From positions 1-64,000 of the forward strand of contig CAKOYF010000004.1 in the NCBI GenBank assembly GCA_934130595.1: a stretch of 64,000 nucleotides of DNA. Direction: 5' to 3'. This DNA comes from an uncultured Clostridia bacterium (GTDB lineage Bacteria > Bacillota > Clostridia > TANB77 > CAG-465). Both the position numbers and the translations under genes were made by a program. The notes beneath the pieces were generated by a model. The model saw only the letters and a list, made by a program, of their open reading frames with translations. It did no database searches and had not been told where the DNA came from. Shown here in pieces: positions 15,771 through 25,786 of this stretch; the stretch's first letter is position 1; every line of letters starts with the position of its first letter.

Positions 15771-17135
15771 TTACTTTAATCTTTCTTCTATTAATTTTGC
15801 AAGTTCATGTGCTCTTTGATCTAATATTTCTTGGTTTTCTCCTTCAATCATAACACGTACTAAAGGTTCTGTTCCTGATGGTCTAATTAAGACTCTACCG
15901 TTTCCAGAAAACTCTTCTTCAATTTTTTCAATTGCAGCTTTAATTACTTCATCTTCTTTATATGCATATTTTTTATCTGATGGTACTTTTGCATTAACTA
16001 ATACTTGTGGATATATTGTTATTTTTGATGCAAGTTCACTTGCTCTCTTTTTAGATTTTAACAATATTTCTATTAGCATTAAAGATGTTAATATTCCATC
16101 TCCTGTTGGATTATAATCTAAGAATATAATATGTCCAGATTGTTCTCCACCTAAATTATATCCATTTTCAAGCATATTTTCTAATACATATCTATCTCCA
16201 ACATTTGTTTGAATAAATTGCATATCATTGTCTTTACAGTATTTTTTAAGTCCTAAGTTACTCATTACTGTTGCAACTAGAGTATTATTTTTTAGTTTTC
16301 CTTCTTTTTTCAAGTAATCTGATACAATAGCTAGTATTATATCTCCATCCATAATATTACCTTTTTCATCTACACAAAGGCATCTATCTCCATCACCATC
16401 ATATGCAACACCTAGGCTATATCCTTCTTCTACAACTTTTTTAGCTAAGTTTTCAATATGTGTTGAGCCACAATTTTGGTTTATGTTTATTCCATCTGGT
16501 GTATTATTTATTACATCATATTTTATTCCTAAAGCTTTAAATACTTTTGGTGCAACTGCACTTGTTGCTCCATTTGCAGTATCTACTAAAACTTTGAAAT
16601 TATCATCTAAAACATCTAATAATTTATCTTCAAATATCTTTCTAAAGAAGAATACATATTCTTCTAATAAATCTTCTCTATTTTCACTAACACCTATTTT
16701 ATCATTAATAGCTGTTAATTCTTCTATTTTTCCAGAATCCATTATCTCTTCTATTTCTTCTTCTAGACTATCTGGTATTTTCATTCCTTTATTACTAAAA
16801 TATTTAACACCATTAAATTCGTAAGTGTTGTGAGAAGCTGAAATTACAACTGATGCATCAGCTTTAAATTTACGAGTCAAATATGCTACAGCAGGTGTTG
16901 GCATAACACCTAAAGTTTTTACATTTGCCCCATAACTTAAAAATCCTGCAATCATAGCACTTTCAATTAATGTACCTGATATTCTAGTATCTCTTCCTAT
17001 AAAAATAGTTGGTGTATGCTCTGTATGTTTAGAAAGTACATACGCACCAGCCTTTGCTACTTTATATACAAGCTCAGGTGTAAGCTCTGTATTTGCTATT
17101 CTTCTTATTCCATCTGTTCCAAAATATTTTCTCAA
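15771..17135 (-). CDS. glmM: Phosphoglucosamine mutase
   Basis: 454 aa, full length. It converts glucosamine-6-phosphate to glucosamine-1-phosphate for UDP-GlcNAc and peptidoglycan synthesis. It shows the N-terminal FGTDGIRR signature, phosphoserine loop VVISASHNTYEFNG (Ser101), metal loop AYDGDGDRCL (about 238-247), the sugar-binding GGEQSGHII segment, and the C-terminal phosphate loop VLIRPSGTEPLVRVM. It follows pflA by 30 nt with an AGGAGG-type site, so it is probably the last gene of a pflB-pflA-glmM transcript. Confidence 0.95.
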   Translation of the reverse strand: MRKYFGTDGIRRIANTELTPELVYKVAKAGAYVLSKHTEHTPTIFIGRDTRISGTLIESAMIAGFLSYGANVKTLGVMPTPAVAYLTRKFKADASVVISASHNTYEFNGVKYFSNKGMKIPDSLEEEIEEIMDSGKIEELTAINDKIGVSENREDLLEEYVFFFRKIFEDKLLDVLDDNFKVLVDTANGATSAVAPKVFKALGIKYDVINNTPDGININQNCGSTHIENLAKKVVEEGYSLGVAYDGDGDRCLCVDEKGNIMDGDIILAIVSDYLKKEGKLKNNTLVATVMSNLGLKKYCKDNDMQFIQTNVGDRYVLENMLENGYNLGGEQSGHIIFLDYNPTGDGILTSLMLIEILLKSKKRASELASKITIYPQVLVNAKVPSDKKYAYKEDEVIKAAIEKIEEEFSGNGRVLIRPSGTEPLVRVMIEGENQEILDQRAHELAKLIEERLK

Positions 17136-17165
17136 AATAACTACCTCCTATGTTTAATTATATTC

Positions 17166-17876
17166 TTATTCTATATTCATTATTTCTTTTGCTCTTTTTA
17201 CATCAGCTTCATTTGCTACTCTATAATTTTCTAAAGGATATTTTAAATTTAGTTTTTCCCATTTAAATTTTCCTAAATTATGATATTTTAATATTTCAAT
17301 TTTTTCAACGCCGTTTAATGATTTTATAAACTTAGACAACTCTTTTAAATCTTTTTCATCGTCTGTATACGCCGGAACAAGAACTTGTCTTATCCACATT
17401 TTTTTATTATTATCACTTAAATATCTAGCAAATTCTAATTCTTTTTTATTAGATACGCCTGTTAAGTCTTTACATACTTCATCATTAATACATTTTATAT
17501 CTAGTAAAAATAAATCTGTAAGATCAATAAGTTTTTTCATTTGATCATTAATAACAACACTACCTGATGTATCAATACAAGTATGTATTCCTTCTTTTTT
17601 TAATTTTTCAAATAACTCTATTAAAAATGGAGCTTGTAATAATGGTTCACCACCACTTATAGTTACACCACCATTTGGAGTTATATAATTTTTATATCTT
17701 AATATTTTCTCAACAATTTCGTCACTTTCGTATTCTTTTCCTGCATTTAAATTCCAAGTATCTCTATTTTGACAATATTTACATTGCAAACAACATCCTT
17801 GCATAAATACAACAAATCTTACTCCTGGACCATCTACTGCTCCTAAAGACTCAAATGAATGAATTCTCCCCTTCAT
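17166..17876 (-). CDS. pflA: Pyruvate formate-lyase-activating enzyme
   Basis: 236 aa radical SAM activase. The sequence opens MKGRIHSFESLGAVDGPGVRFVV, typical of PflA. Its cluster motif is CLQCKYC (CX3CX2C with the preceding GC). GGVTISGGEPLLQ is the SAM-binding region and DTSG the family motif. It installs the glycyl radical on PflB anaerobically. It lies directly downstream of pflB, its substrate gene. Confidence 0.95.
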   Translation of the reverse strand: MKGRIHSFESLGAVDGPGVRFVVFMQGCCLQCKYCQNRDTWNLNAGKEYESDEIVEKILRYKNYITPNGGVTISGGEPLLQAPFLIELFEKLKKEGIHTCIDTSGSVVINDQMKKLIDLTDLFLLDIKCINDEVCKDLTGVSNKKELEFARYLSDNNKKMWIRQVLVPAYTDDEKDLKELSKFIKSLNGVEKIEILKYHNLGKFKWEKLNLKYPLENYRVANEADVKRAKEIMNIE

Positions 17877-17897
17877 ATTTCCTCCTATTATATAAAT

Positions 17898-17927
17898 ATG
17901 ACACTAGTTTTGAAGCTCTAGTGTCAT
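17898..17927 (-). terminator. pflB-pflA intergenic hairpin, partial terminator or processing stem
   Basis: Perfect 10-bp inverted repeat ATGACACTAG/CTAGTGTCAT with a 10-nt loop. It is followed by only a short T-rich run, so some readthrough into pflA is expected. It probably sets the PflB:PflA ratio. Confidence 0.6.
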
Positions 17928-17950
17928 ATTTAATTAATTATTTATATATT

Positions 17951-20185
17951 TTAAAACTTCTCTTGTATTGTTCTATTTATAACGTCTAATTGTTGTTCTC
18001 TTGTTAATTTTACAAAGTTTACAGCATATCCAGAAACACGAATTGTTAATTGTGGATATTTTTCTGGATGATCCATTGCATCTATTAAAAGTGCTCTATC
18101 AAATACATTTACATTTAAATGATGTCCTGTTTGTTTGAAGTATCCTGTAAGTAAAGTTACTAGGTTTTTAACTTGTGTATCAGTATCATTTCCTAATGTA
18201 GATGGTGTAATAGCAAATGTATATGAAATACCATCTTCTGAATATTCATATGGAAGTTTTGCTACAGAGTTAAGTGCTGCAACAGCCCCATTTACATCTC
18301 TACCATGTAGTGGGTTTGCTCCAGGCCCAAATGGTTCTCCTGCTCTTCTACCGTCTGGAGTATTACCAGTAGCTTTACCATATACTACATTAGATGTTAT
18401 AGTAAGTACTGAAAGAGTATGTTTAGAACCTCTGTATGTAACATGTCTTTCTAGTTTTCTTAAGAATGTTTTTACAAGATTTACTGCAATATCATCTACT
18501 CTATCATCATCATTTCCATATTTTGGAAAATCTCCTTCTATTTCATAATCTACTGCAAGTCCTGTTTCATCTCTTATAACTTTTACTTTTGCATATTTAA
18601 TAGCAGAAAGTGAATCTGCAACAACAGATAGACCAGCTATTCCACATGCCATTGTTCTTAATATATTTCTATCATGTAAAGCCATTTCTAAAGCTTCATA
18701 TGAATATTTATCATGCATGTAATGGATTGCATTTAATGCTTTAATGTATATCTTAGCTACATAGTCCATCATTTGGTCAAATTTTTCCATAACTTCATCA
18801 TAGTCTAAGTATTCAGAAGTTATTGGTGCAAATTTTGGAGTAACTTGTTTTCCTGTTTTTTCATCTCTACCACCATTTATTGCATATAATAGTGTTTTTG
18901 CAAGGTTAGCTCTTGCTCCAAAGAATTGCATTTGTTTTCCTATTTGCATTGCAGATACACAACAAGCAATACCATAATCATCACCTAAAGTGATTCTCAT
19001 TAAATCATCATTTTCATATTGTATTGAAGAAGTTTTTATTGAAATTTTAGCAGCAAAATTTTTAAATCCTTCTGGTAAATTTTCAGACCAAAGTACTGTT
19101 AGGTTTGGCTCTGGAGCTGGTCCTAAGTTAACTAAAGTGTGTAGTACTCTAAATGAGTTTTTAGTAACTAATGTTCTTCCATCTATTCCCATACCACCAA
19201 TACTTTCAGTTACCCAAACTGGATCTCCACTAAATAGTTCATTGTACTCTGGTGTACGTAAGAATCTTATCATTCTTAATTTCATTACGAAGTGATCCAT
19301 TAATTCTTGTGCTTCTTTTTCTGTTAATGTTCCATTTTCTAGATCTCTTTGAATGTAGATATCTAAGAAAGTAGATGTTCTACCTATACTCATTGCAGCA
19401 CCATTTTGGTCTTTAGTTGCAGCTAGATATGCAAAGTATAACCATTGAATAGCCTCTTTAGCATTTGCAGCTGGAACAGATATATCATAACCATATCTTA
19501 AAGCCATAGCTTTTAAATCATTTAATGCTTTAATTTGTTCGCTTATTTCTTCTCTTTCTCTTATAATATCTTCAGTAAATTCATCTGTATTTAATACATC
19601 TAAATCTATTTTTTTAGCTTCTATTAAAGCGTCAACACCATAAAGTGCAACTCTTCTGTAGTCACCAATTATTCTTCCACGTCCATAACCATCTGGTAAT
19701 CCAGTAATTAAGTGTGAACTTCTTGCTGCTCTTATATCTGGAGTATATACACTAAATACACCATCATTATGTGTTTTTCTCAAATTATTGTATATGTAAT
19801 CTGTTTCTTTATCTACTTCATATCCATAAGCAACACAAGATTTTTCAACAATTTTTATACCACCATTAGGCATAATAGCTCTTTTTAATGGTGCATCTGT
19901 TTGTAATCCTACTATTTGCTCTAGATCTTTATCTATATAACCTGCATCGTATGCATTTACAGCTGATGGAGTTTTTGTATCAACGTCTAGTACTCCTTTT
20001 TTTCTTTCTTCCTCATAAAGTTTTAGTACTTCATTCCATAGTTTTTCTGTTCTTTCAGTTGTTCCTTCTAAGAAAGATTCATCTCCTTCATAAGGTGTGT
20101 AGTTTCTTTGAATAAATCCTCTTACATCAATTTCTTTTGTCCATTCACCGGATTTATCAAATCCTGACCATTGTTTAAATTCCAT
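17951..20185 (-). CDS. pflB: Formate C-acetyltransferase (pyruvate formate-lyase)
   Basis: 744 aa, typical length. It converts pyruvate and CoA to acetyl-CoA and formate in mixed-acid fermentation. It carries the adjacent active-site cysteine pair in [10 protein letters not shown], the glycyl-radical loop RVSGYAVNF (Gly719), and the family signatures [12 protein letters not shown] and [14 protein letters not shown]. Start ATG 20185 has GAGGAGG upstream. The presence of the enzyme indicates strictly or facultatively anaerobic metabolism. Confidence 0.97.
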   Translation of the reverse strand: MEFKQWSGFDKSGEWTKEIDVRGFIQRNYTPYEGDESFLEGTTERTEKLWNEVLKLYEEERKKGVLDVDTKTPSAVNAYDAGYIDKDLEQIVGLQTDAPLKRAIMPNGGIKIVEKSCVAYGYEVDKETDYIYNNLRKTHNDGVFSVYTPDIRAARSSHLITGLPDGYGRGRIIGDYRRVALYGVDALIEAKKIDLDVLNTDEFTEDIIREREEISEQIKALNDLKAMALRYGYDISVPAANAKEAIQWLYFAYLAATKDQNGAAMSIGRTSTFLDIYIQRDLENGTLTEKEAQELMDHFVMKLRMIRFLRTPEYNELFSGDPVWVTESIGGMGIDGRTLVTKNSFRVLHTLVNLGPAPEPNLTVLWSENLPEGFKNFAAKISIKTSSIQYENDDLMRITLGDDYGIACCVSAMQIGKQMQFFGARANLAKTLLYAINGGRDEKTGKQVTPKFAPITSEYLDYDEVMEKFDQMMDYVAKIYIKALNAIHYMHDKYSYEALEMALHDRNILRTMACGIAGLSVVADSLSAIKYAKVKVIRDETGLAVDYEIEGDFPKYGNDDDRVDDIAVNLVKTFLRKLERHVTYRGSKHTLSVLTITSNVVYGKATGNTPDGRRAGEPFGPGANPLHGRDVNGAVAALNSVAKLPYEYSEDGISYTFAITPSTLGNDTDTQVKNLVTLLTGYFKQTGHHLNVNVFDRALLIDAMDHPEKYPQLTIRVSGYAVNFVKLTREQQLDVINRTIQEKF

Positions 20186-20341
20186 AAAAAAACCTCCTCA
20201 TAAATTTAACAATTTTATATATGTTTATCCATACATTATAATAACATACCCCCATATTTTTTTCAACAAAATCTTTGTGATAATTTTGAAAAACGTCAAA
20301 TAAATCTCATATATATTTTTTATACTTTTTCAAGATTATAT

Positions 20342-20378
20342 GCAAAAAAAAGAAGACAAGTTTTATCCCTTATCTTCT
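20342..20378 (-). terminator. Terminator of the DUF4190/beta-propeller unit
   Basis: Stem AGAAGACAAG/CTTATCTTCT (20351-20360, 20369-20378, one G-U) with a T run on the minus strand (20344-20350). The 20186-20340 stretch beyond it is the pflB leader, with no other clear element. Confidence 0.8.
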
Positions 20379-20418
20379 TTATGTTAATTTTAATATCACT
20401 TAAGTTACTAAAGTATTC

Positions 20419-20688
20419 CTATAAATAGTAATTAACTGCTTTAAAAATAGCAACTCCTACTCCAAATAATATCCATAAACCTGTCATAGAAAGCCCACAA
20501 ATTCCTGTTATCATACCAGCTGTTGCTGTTTTACTTCCATATATTTTACGACCTTTGTTTCCAAACACTATAGCAATTATTGAGGTAGGAACTGAAGCTA
20601 CCCAATATAGTGCAAATATAACTGATATTATTCCTAATGTTAAAGATACAACTCCATAAGGAGATCTTTTAATTAATTGTTTATTCAT
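20419..20688 (-). CDS. DUF4190-type small membrane protein
   Basis: 89 aa with two long hydrophobic segments (about 13-38 and 60-85) separated by the short basic turn GNKGRKIYGSKTATAG. This matches the pattern of the DUF4190 family (small helical-hairpin membrane proteins of unknown role). It is last of three co-directional genes: 10 nt after a related 145-aa protein, and downstream of the beta-propeller protein. Confidence 0.75.
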   Translation of the reverse strand: MNKQLIKRSPYGVVSLTLGIISVIFALYWVASVPTSIIAIVFGNKGRKIYGSKTATAGMITGICGLSMTGLWILFGVGVAIFKAVNYYL

Positions 20689-20698
20689 TTCTACCTCC

Positions 20699-21136
20699 CT
20701 AATATAACCAACGTTGGTTTAATGTTTGCATTATAGCTATACTATATACTAATCCACATACAAAAATTCCTATAATTGCAATACTTGTTGTTGCTTTAGA
20801 TAAGCTAGAACCTGTTGCTCTAATTCTTTTAAGTGAAAACACTAGTGAAGTTATAGAAAGAGTTAATGAAATGTACCATATCATTGAAGTAAGTATTGAT
20901 AATATTGCCATTATTAATAATACTATTGGATAATATTTTTTGATTTTTTCCTTATCTATTATTTCACTAATTTTATATGGCCTTTTCTCTTTAGACATTT
21001 TTATTAATTTTGCAATTAATAGTACTGCTCCCATTACACAAATACAAAATATAAATGTTAAAAAAGACTGTGTTAATATAGACGCAGAAACTGCAATTAC
21101 AAATAACATAAAGTATGAAATTTTTGTTTTATCCAT
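20699..21136 (-). CDS. Multi-pass membrane protein, DUF4190-like
   Basis: 145 aa with four predicted membrane helices: two at 7-42, then a basic loop KMSKEKRPYKISEIIDKEKIKK, then two at 70-95 and 115-137. The second half has the same design as the neighbouring DUF4190 protein (hydrophobic, RIRATGSSLSKATTSIA turn, hydrophobic), suggesting a shared origin. It starts 12 nt after the beta-propeller gene. Role unknown. Confidence 0.7.
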   Translation of the reverse strand: MDKTKISYFMLFVIAVSASILTQSFLTFIFCICVMGAVLLIAKLIKMSKEKRPYKISEIIDKEKIKKYYPIVLLIMAILSILTSMIWYISLTLSITSLVFSLKRIRATGSSLSKATTSIAIIGIFVCGLVYSIAIMQTLNQRWLY

Positions 21137-21148
21137 ATTTTCTACCTC

Positions 21149-23137
21149 CTATATTCCCATAGTAGATATCTCTTTTAATGTTTGTAAATCATTTACTTTT
21201 AACACATGTTGAGATATTGTAATTAAACTATCTTTTATATAAAGTCCTCTTAATACTTGGCTACCATAACTCTTTGTATTTTTATTAGCACTACTATGTT
21301 CTATTACACCTTTTAAACTTATTCCGTTTTCTGTATCTATGTTATATATTAAATATCCTTCTGATATATAATCTGAACTAGAACCACTGTTATATTTATC
21401 TACTAGTTTTTCTACATCTGTTGTTGATACAGTTTGTTCAGTAATTGGAGATGAATATGAATTTACAGGTATTGCAATTATTCCTTTTTCTTTTGAAAAT
21501 AGTAATGCTTTATGATTTGTTAAAATTGGAGATTTTGTATTTTTGTCTCCTATTGTAACATCTGATAATTGTTTTGGGTTATTTACATCTGTTACATCAA
21601 AAATAGCCATTTTTAATCCAGTAACATATGTATTTGAGCCTCTAATTTCTCCTTGAGGATCTCTTACTACTACTTCTTCTGTTTGTACACCAATTCCTAT
21701 TAAATGATTTTCATCATATGGATTAATATATGTACTATATCCTGGCATTTTTAACTCACCAAGTAATTTTGGATTTTTAGGATTTGATAAATCAAAAGTA
21801 AATAAAGGATCTGTATATTTAAATGTTACAAGATATGCTCTATCTCCTACAAATCTTGATGAGTACATACTTTCTCCTTCTCCTACTACTTCTGATACAC
21901 CAATTTGCTTCATCTTTTTATTTAAAACAACAATTCTAGATTTTTCATCATCTTCAAGTGCTACTCTTAAATTTGAATTATATTCATCAAAAGAAAATTG
22001 ATTTATAGCACTTCCATCAAGATTTGCTTTTCCTACATATGAAACACTACCATCTTCATTAATGCCTAATTTAACAATTGTAGTTTCTTTATCATAATTT
22101 TCATCGTCCATCATGCTAAAGATTCCTTTAAATCCAAATAATTTTAAAACACTGTTTTCATTTTCTTTGTAATTCCAGTTTGCTATATATAAATTATTTT
22201 CAGACATATAAATATAATCTACATCCATTAAATATGCTTGAACATCAAATGTACTATTACTTATATCATCTAAATTAACATTTGATATAACTGTTTCATA
22301 ATCACTTGATTTATCTTTAAAATAATACATTTTCTTTAAATTAATATCTTTACTAGATCCATCTTCTTTGTAGTCTATTTCAATTTTTTGGTCACTATTT
22401 TTTGATAGTCTTCCACTTGAAACAATGTATAATTTACCATTTAAAATTCTTGATGTCTTGTAGCTTTTACTTATTTCATAGCTCTTTACTTTTTCAATTT
22501 TATTTTTATCTTCAACATTATAAATTTCCACGTCTGTACTATTTTTACGTGAACTGTCTCTACCTATAACTATAAGATATTTATCATAAAGTAATAAATC
22601 TACTGGTATTCCACTAGTAGGTTTTAGTCTACTAGCAATTCTAGTGTTTTCTACATCTCTTACATCTGCAATTATAACAGTATCTTCAGATATAGAATAT
22701 GTATACTCTCCATCTGTTTTTATTACATCAGCTTCATCTACATTTTCAACTTGTACATTTGTTTTAGAATAATCTGATGAGCTTTCACTTGAGCTACTTG
22801 AATTTCCAGAAGAGCCCACAGAACTTATTGAACCACTTGGCTGCCAATATTCAACGCCATCTAATGTAAAAGTACCTGAACTAGTATAATCTTTACGTCC
22901 AATATAGCTTACATTTGAAAAAGCACTATAAGGAAAGTTTAAAACATATCCTATCATTCCTAATGCAAAATCTTTGTTTTCATCAGCATTATATATAGCT
23001 TCTAATTTAAGGTTACTTTTTACACTTTTTGGTTTAGTTCCCCTAACATTTGAGATAGCTATACTTGTTAATAAAATAATAATTGCTAAAATAACAACAA
23101 GTATTATTTCAGTAATTTTCGATTTAAATAATTTCAT
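21149..23137 (-). CDS. Membrane-anchored beta-propeller domain protein
   Basis: 662 aa. One N-terminal membrane helix (about 10-28, ILVVILAIIILLTSIAI) is followed by a Ser-rich linker (about 105-122). The large extracellular part has the signature of the family of secreted proteins with a C-terminal beta-propeller related to WD40: NVQVENVDEADVIKTDG and repeated blades with LLYDKYLIVIG, RAYLVTF and LIGIGVQTE. The function of the family is unknown; blade folds usually bind proteins or carbohydrates. It is first gene of a three-gene unit with two small membrane proteins. Confidence 0.85.
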   Translation of the reverse strand: MKLFKSKITEIILVVILAIIILLTSIAISNVRGTKPKSVKSNLKLEAIYNADENKDFALGMIGYVLNFPYSAFSNVSYIGRKDYTSSGTFTLDGVEYWQPSGSISSVGSSGNSSSSSESSSDYSKTNVQVENVDEADVIKTDGEYTYSISEDTVIIADVRDVENTRIASRLKPTSGIPVDLLLYDKYLIVIGRDSSRKNSTDVEIYNVEDKNKIEKVKSYEISKSYKTSRILNGKLYIVSSGRLSKNSDQKIEIDYKEDGSSKDINLKKMYYFKDKSSDYETVISNVNLDDISNSTFDVQAYLMDVDYIYMSENNLYIANWNYKENENSVLKLFGFKGIFSMMDDENYDKETTIVKLGINEDGSVSYVGKANLDGSAINQFSFDEYNSNLRVALEDDEKSRIVVLNKKMKQIGVSEVVGEGESMYSSRFVGDRAYLVTFKYTDPLFTFDLSNPKNPKLLGELKMPGYSTYINPYDENHLIGIGVQTEEVVVRDPQGEIRGSNTYVTGLKMAIFDVTDVNNPKQLSDVTIGDKNTKSPILTNHKALLFSKEKGIIAIPVNSYSSPITEQTVSTTDVEKLVDKYNSGSSSDYISEGYLIYNIDTENGISLKGVIEHSSANKNTKSYGSQVLRGLYIKDSLITISQHVLKVNDLQTLKEISTMGI

Positions 23138-23201
23138 ATATAACCTCCATATATATAAAATTATATACTATTCTTTTTAAAATTTTCAATAGAAATATAT
23201 C

Positions 23202-23254
23202 AAAAAAGTAGATATAATAACTTGAATTTTCTTCATGCTATTATATCTACTTTT
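23202..23254 (-). terminator. Strong terminator after the 40-aa membrane protein
   Basis: Arms of about 16 bp (AAAAGTAGATATAATA at 23204-23219 and its complement at 23239-23254) with a 19-nt loop. A T run follows on the minus strand. Confidence 0.85.
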
Positions 23255-23265
23255 GCATCTGATAT

Positions 23266-23388
23266 CTATATTAGTTTTATTCCAATAAATCCTAATATAT
23301 ATCCTACTAGTAATAATACTGCTACTGAAATTATAGTGTTCTTTTTTGATTCTGTTGCTACATATAATATTTCCTCTATTTTTTTCAT
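23266..23388 (-). CDS. 40-aa single-pass membrane protein
   Basis: An ATG at 23388, with AAAGGATG upstream, opens 40 codons ending at TAG 23266. The product starts MKKIEEILYVATESKKN and ends with one hydrophobic helix (ISVAVLLLVGYILGFIGIKLI). The strong terminator directly after the stop and a TATACT-like -10 upstream support a real gene. No family recognised. Confidence 0.6.
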   Translation of the reverse strand: MKKIEEILYVATESKKNTIISVAVLLLVGYILGFIGIKLI

Positions 23389-23504
23389 TTTTTACTTCAT
23401 CCTTTCTTCTTTATTTACTGCATAATTAGTATAGCACAGTTTACGTAACTTTGCAGTGTTTTTCACATAGCTTTCACTTTTATTATGTAAATTTCACAAT
23501 ACTA

Positions 23505-23533
23505 TTGCATTACTGTAAGAATAATTGTATAAT
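23505..23533 (+). promoter_or_regulatory. Sigma-A promoter of the 58-aa gene
   Basis: TTGCAT (23505-23510), 17-bp spacer, TATAAT (23528-23533). Confidence 0.8.
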
Positions 23534-23570
23534 ATATGTATGCAAAAATGTATTGGAAAGGAGTATAATT

Positions 23571-23747
23571 ATGCGAATTGAACCAATAGTACAACCAGTT
23601 GAAAGAATATATCCACTTAAAGATGCTACAAAAAAGCAACATACATCAGACGAAAATTCAAAAAATCCCAACCAAAAAGAACAAGAAAAAAAGCAACCAG
23701 AACCAAAGGGTAAGGTATTGACTAAAAAGTTTGATGTCTATATCTAG
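23571..23747 (+). CDS. 58-aa hydrophilic protein, unknown
   Basis: MRIEPIVQPVERIYPLKDA, then a Lys/Gln/Glu/Pro-rich low-complexity middle and a structured-looking end GKVLTKKFDVYI. An AAAGGAG site sits 9 nt before the ATG. It has its own consensus promoter and a strong terminator, so expression is likely although no family is recognised. There is no signal or membrane segment. Confidence 0.7.
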   Translation: MRIEPIVQPVERIYPLKDATKKQHTSDENSKNPNQKEQEKKQPEPKGKVLTKKFDVYI

Positions 23748-23767
23748 GACGAACTATTTCTTTCAAG

Positions 23768-23804
23768 AAAAAGGGCACGCTTTAAAAAGCGTGCTCTTTG
23801 TTTT
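23768..23804. terminator. Bidirectional terminator
   Basis: GC-rich stem AAGGGCACGCTTT/AAAGCGTGCTCTTT (one G-U) followed by T residues on the plus strand and A/T residues on the other side. It lies between the convergent 58-aa gene and the SDR gene. Confidence 0.85.
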
Positions 23805-23806
23805 AT

Positions 23807-24628
23807 TTATTCTTTTGGTTTATCTAGTGCTTTAAAAAAATCTCTTTTATTAAATGATGATGTCATGAATCTCCATGCTGCTTTTCTATTAGTTAACCAA
23901 TCAAATTTAACATTATTTTTGTTATTTGCTAAAATTCCTTTTACCATAAATTTAGCTATAACATCTGGATAATCTCCTAAAATATTATATACTTTTTTAG
24001 TTTTCTCAGACAATACAATTTTTTCTTTATCTCCAACTGCATTTACTAAGAAATCTGTTATCATTATTCCTGGTGCTAATTTTCCAACTAAAACACCTGT
24101 GTTCCTTGTTTCATTTTCTTTAGCTAATGCCTCCGTAAAATATGTTATTGCTCTTTTACTTGTGCCATATATTGAAAGTCCAAGCATAGTAGCATCATTA
24201 CTTCCATATCCTTCTATATTATATATTGCACCACTTTTTTGTTTTTCCATTTCTTGCATTATTAATCTTGAACATAATATAGTTCCTTTTAAGTCTACAT
24301 CAATAACAAAATTTATTTCATCTTCTGTTAACTCCCAAATTGCTTTTTCTGGTTGATTAACACCAGCATTATTTATCCAAATATCTATTTTTTCAAATTT
24401 TTCTTTAGAAAATTCAATAAGCTTTTCTATATCACTTGAAGAGGTAACATTACATATACAAGCTTCTACTTTGGCTTGTGTATCAATCTCAGATAATTCT
24501 TTTTTAGCTTTTTGTAAATTTTCTTCATTTACATCACTTATTACAACATTAACATTATTTCTTAGAAATTCTTTAGCTAGTTCATATCCAAATCCCCTAG
24601 CACTTCCTGTAATTACTACCGTTTTCAT
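23807..24628 (-). CDS. Short-chain dehydrogenase/reductase
   Basis: 273 aa classical SDR. The NAD(P)-binding TGSARGFGYELA is at residues 7-18, followed by ISDVN, NNAG (about 87-90), and the catalytic Tyr and Lys in IYGTSKRA. The usual catalytic Ser region reads YNIEGYGSND and is less canonical. The substrate is unknown. The gene starts 4 nt after the stop of the NAD(P)H-hydrate dehydratase gene, whose final codons contain its ribosome site, so the two are co-translated. Confidence 0.85.
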   Translation of the reverse strand: MKTVVITGSARGFGYELAKEFLRNNVNVVISDVNEENLQKAKKELSEIDTQAKVEACICNVTSSSDIEKLIEFSKEKFEKIDIWINNAGVNQPEKAIWELTEDEINFVIDVDLKGTILCSRLIMQEMEKQKSGAIYNIEGYGSNDATMLGLSIYGTSKRAITYFTEALAKENETRNTGVLVGKLAPGIMITDFLVNAVGDKEKIVLSEKTKKVYNILGDYPDVIAKFMVKGILANNKNNVKFDWLTNRKAAWRFMTSSFNKRDFFKALDKPKE

Positions 24629-24632
24629 ATAT

Positions 24633-25535
24633 TTACTTTTTCTCCTCTCTTATTATCTTTATTGCCTCTGGTAAGCACTCTATTGTGTCAGATGCTTTCA
24701 TACAAATATCTGTATATTTTTCCTGTGCTATTTGTCCTGCTATACCTGTAAGCATTGCAGCTGCTGCAACATTAAAAGCATTAGCCTCATTATATCCTAA
24801 TATACCAGCTATTACTCCAGATAAAACATCTCCACTTCCAGCAGTTGCCATACCAGGGCATCCACTTTCTACAATATAACATTTATCTCCATCTGTAACT
24901 ATTGTTATTTCTCCTTTTAGTAATAATATAACATGATATTTTTTAGCAAAATCCATGGCTATTTTTTCTCTATTTTCTTTTATTTTTTCAATACTAATTC
25001 CTGTTAATCTTTCAAATTCTTTTAAGTGTGGAGTTAGTACTACTTTACATTTTGAATTTAATAAAATATCTTTTTCCATTAAAGCTAATGTGTTTAATCC
25101 ATCAGCATCAATTAGTAACGATTTATCATAATTTAATATTATATAGTTTAAAATTTTCTCATATTCTTTGTCTTTATTCCATCCCATTCCAACAGCTAAT
25201 GAATTTAAATCTTTTATACTATCTTTTATTTTATCATCAAAAATCATATGCATATTCTCATTAGAATTTACTGGAAAAATAGTAGCTTCTAAAATTTCTG
25301 GAGAAAGTAAAAATGCAAGTTTTTCTGAAACTATAGCTCTTAAAATGCCACAGCCACTTCTTATTGCAGCATTACTCATACTTGCAAGTTTAACTGCACC
25401 TAAATACTCTATACTTCCGCCCATTATTCCTACTTTTCCAAACATTCCTTTATGTGAATCTTTATCCCTAAATTTAAATATTGGTTTAATATCTGATATT
25501 TCTAACTTAAATATATTATTTCTTATCTCTTTCAT
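24633..25535 (-). CDS. nnrD: ADP/ATP-dependent NAD(P)H-hydrate dehydratase
   Basis: 300 aa from the preferred ATG 25535, which has AGGAGGG at normal distance; an in-frame ATG 18 nt earlier has none. It is the stand-alone C-terminal (YjeF/carbohydrate-kinase) domain: GKVGIMGGSIEYLGA near the N-terminus, DADGLNTL, VVLTPHLKEFERLTG, and the catalytic CPGMATAGSGDVLSGVIAG. It repairs hydrated NAD(P)H in the cytosol. The epimerase (NnrE) domain is absent from this gene. Confidence 0.9.
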   Translation of the reverse strand: MKEIRNNIFKLEISDIKPIFKFRDKDSHKGMFGKVGIMGGSIEYLGAVKLASMSNAAIRSGCGILRAIVSEKLAFLLSPEILEATIFPVNSNENMHMIFDDKIKDSIKDLNSLAVGMGWNKDKEYEKILNYIILNYDKSLLIDADGLNTLALMEKDILLNSKCKVVLTPHLKEFERLTGISIEKIKENREKIAMDFAKKYHVILLLKGEITIVTDGDKCYIVESGCPGMATAGSGDVLSGVIAGILGYNEANAFNVAAAAMLTGIAGQIAQEKYTDICMKASDTIECLPEAIKIIREEKK

Positions 25536-25580
25536 ACTCCCTCCTAATAGCATTATATACTATTTAAGAGAAATAAAAAA

Positions 25581-25600
25581 GGCAAAGTTTTTACTTTGCC
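25581..25600 (-). terminator. Terminator embedded in the 56-aa gene end
   Basis: Stem GGCAAAG/CTTTGCC (25581-25587, 25594-25600) with a T run on the minus strand. The stop codon of the small membrane protein gene (25591-25593) lies in its loop. Confidence 0.8.
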
Positions 25601-25761
25601 AATTTTTTATTATTATTTTTTCTAATCTTATCATCTAAAAAATATCCTATTGCAAATCCTATAATCATAGAAAAATACGTGATATATAAAACATTAAAAT
25701 TTAATTTTTTTGCAATTATTCCTCCAATAAACATCGCTATAATTGAACATATTATACTCAT
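25591..25761 (-). CDS. 56-aa small membrane protein
   Basis: ATG 25761 with GGAGAG upstream encodes 56 residues, starting MSIICSIIAMFIGGIIAKKL. It has two hydrophobic helices (about 3-17 and 22-42) and a basic tail DDKIRKNNNKKLAK. It lies 25 nt downstream of the ZIP transporter gene and ends in a terminator, so it is probably the last gene of that transcript. The topology resembles small membrane subunits or DUF-type hairpin proteins; the family is not recognised. Confidence 0.65.
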   Translation of the reverse strand: MSIICSIIAMFIGGIIAKKLNFNVLYITYFSMIIGFAIGYFLDDKIRKNNNKKLAK

Positions 25762-25786
25762 AATAATCACTCTCCATTTCTAGTTA

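Noticed and set aside
20186..20340. Rex operator or strong promoter upstream of pflB
   Set aside because: Only half of a TTGTTAA-type site is present, and the -35/-10 pair found has a 20-bp spacer, too weak to claim.
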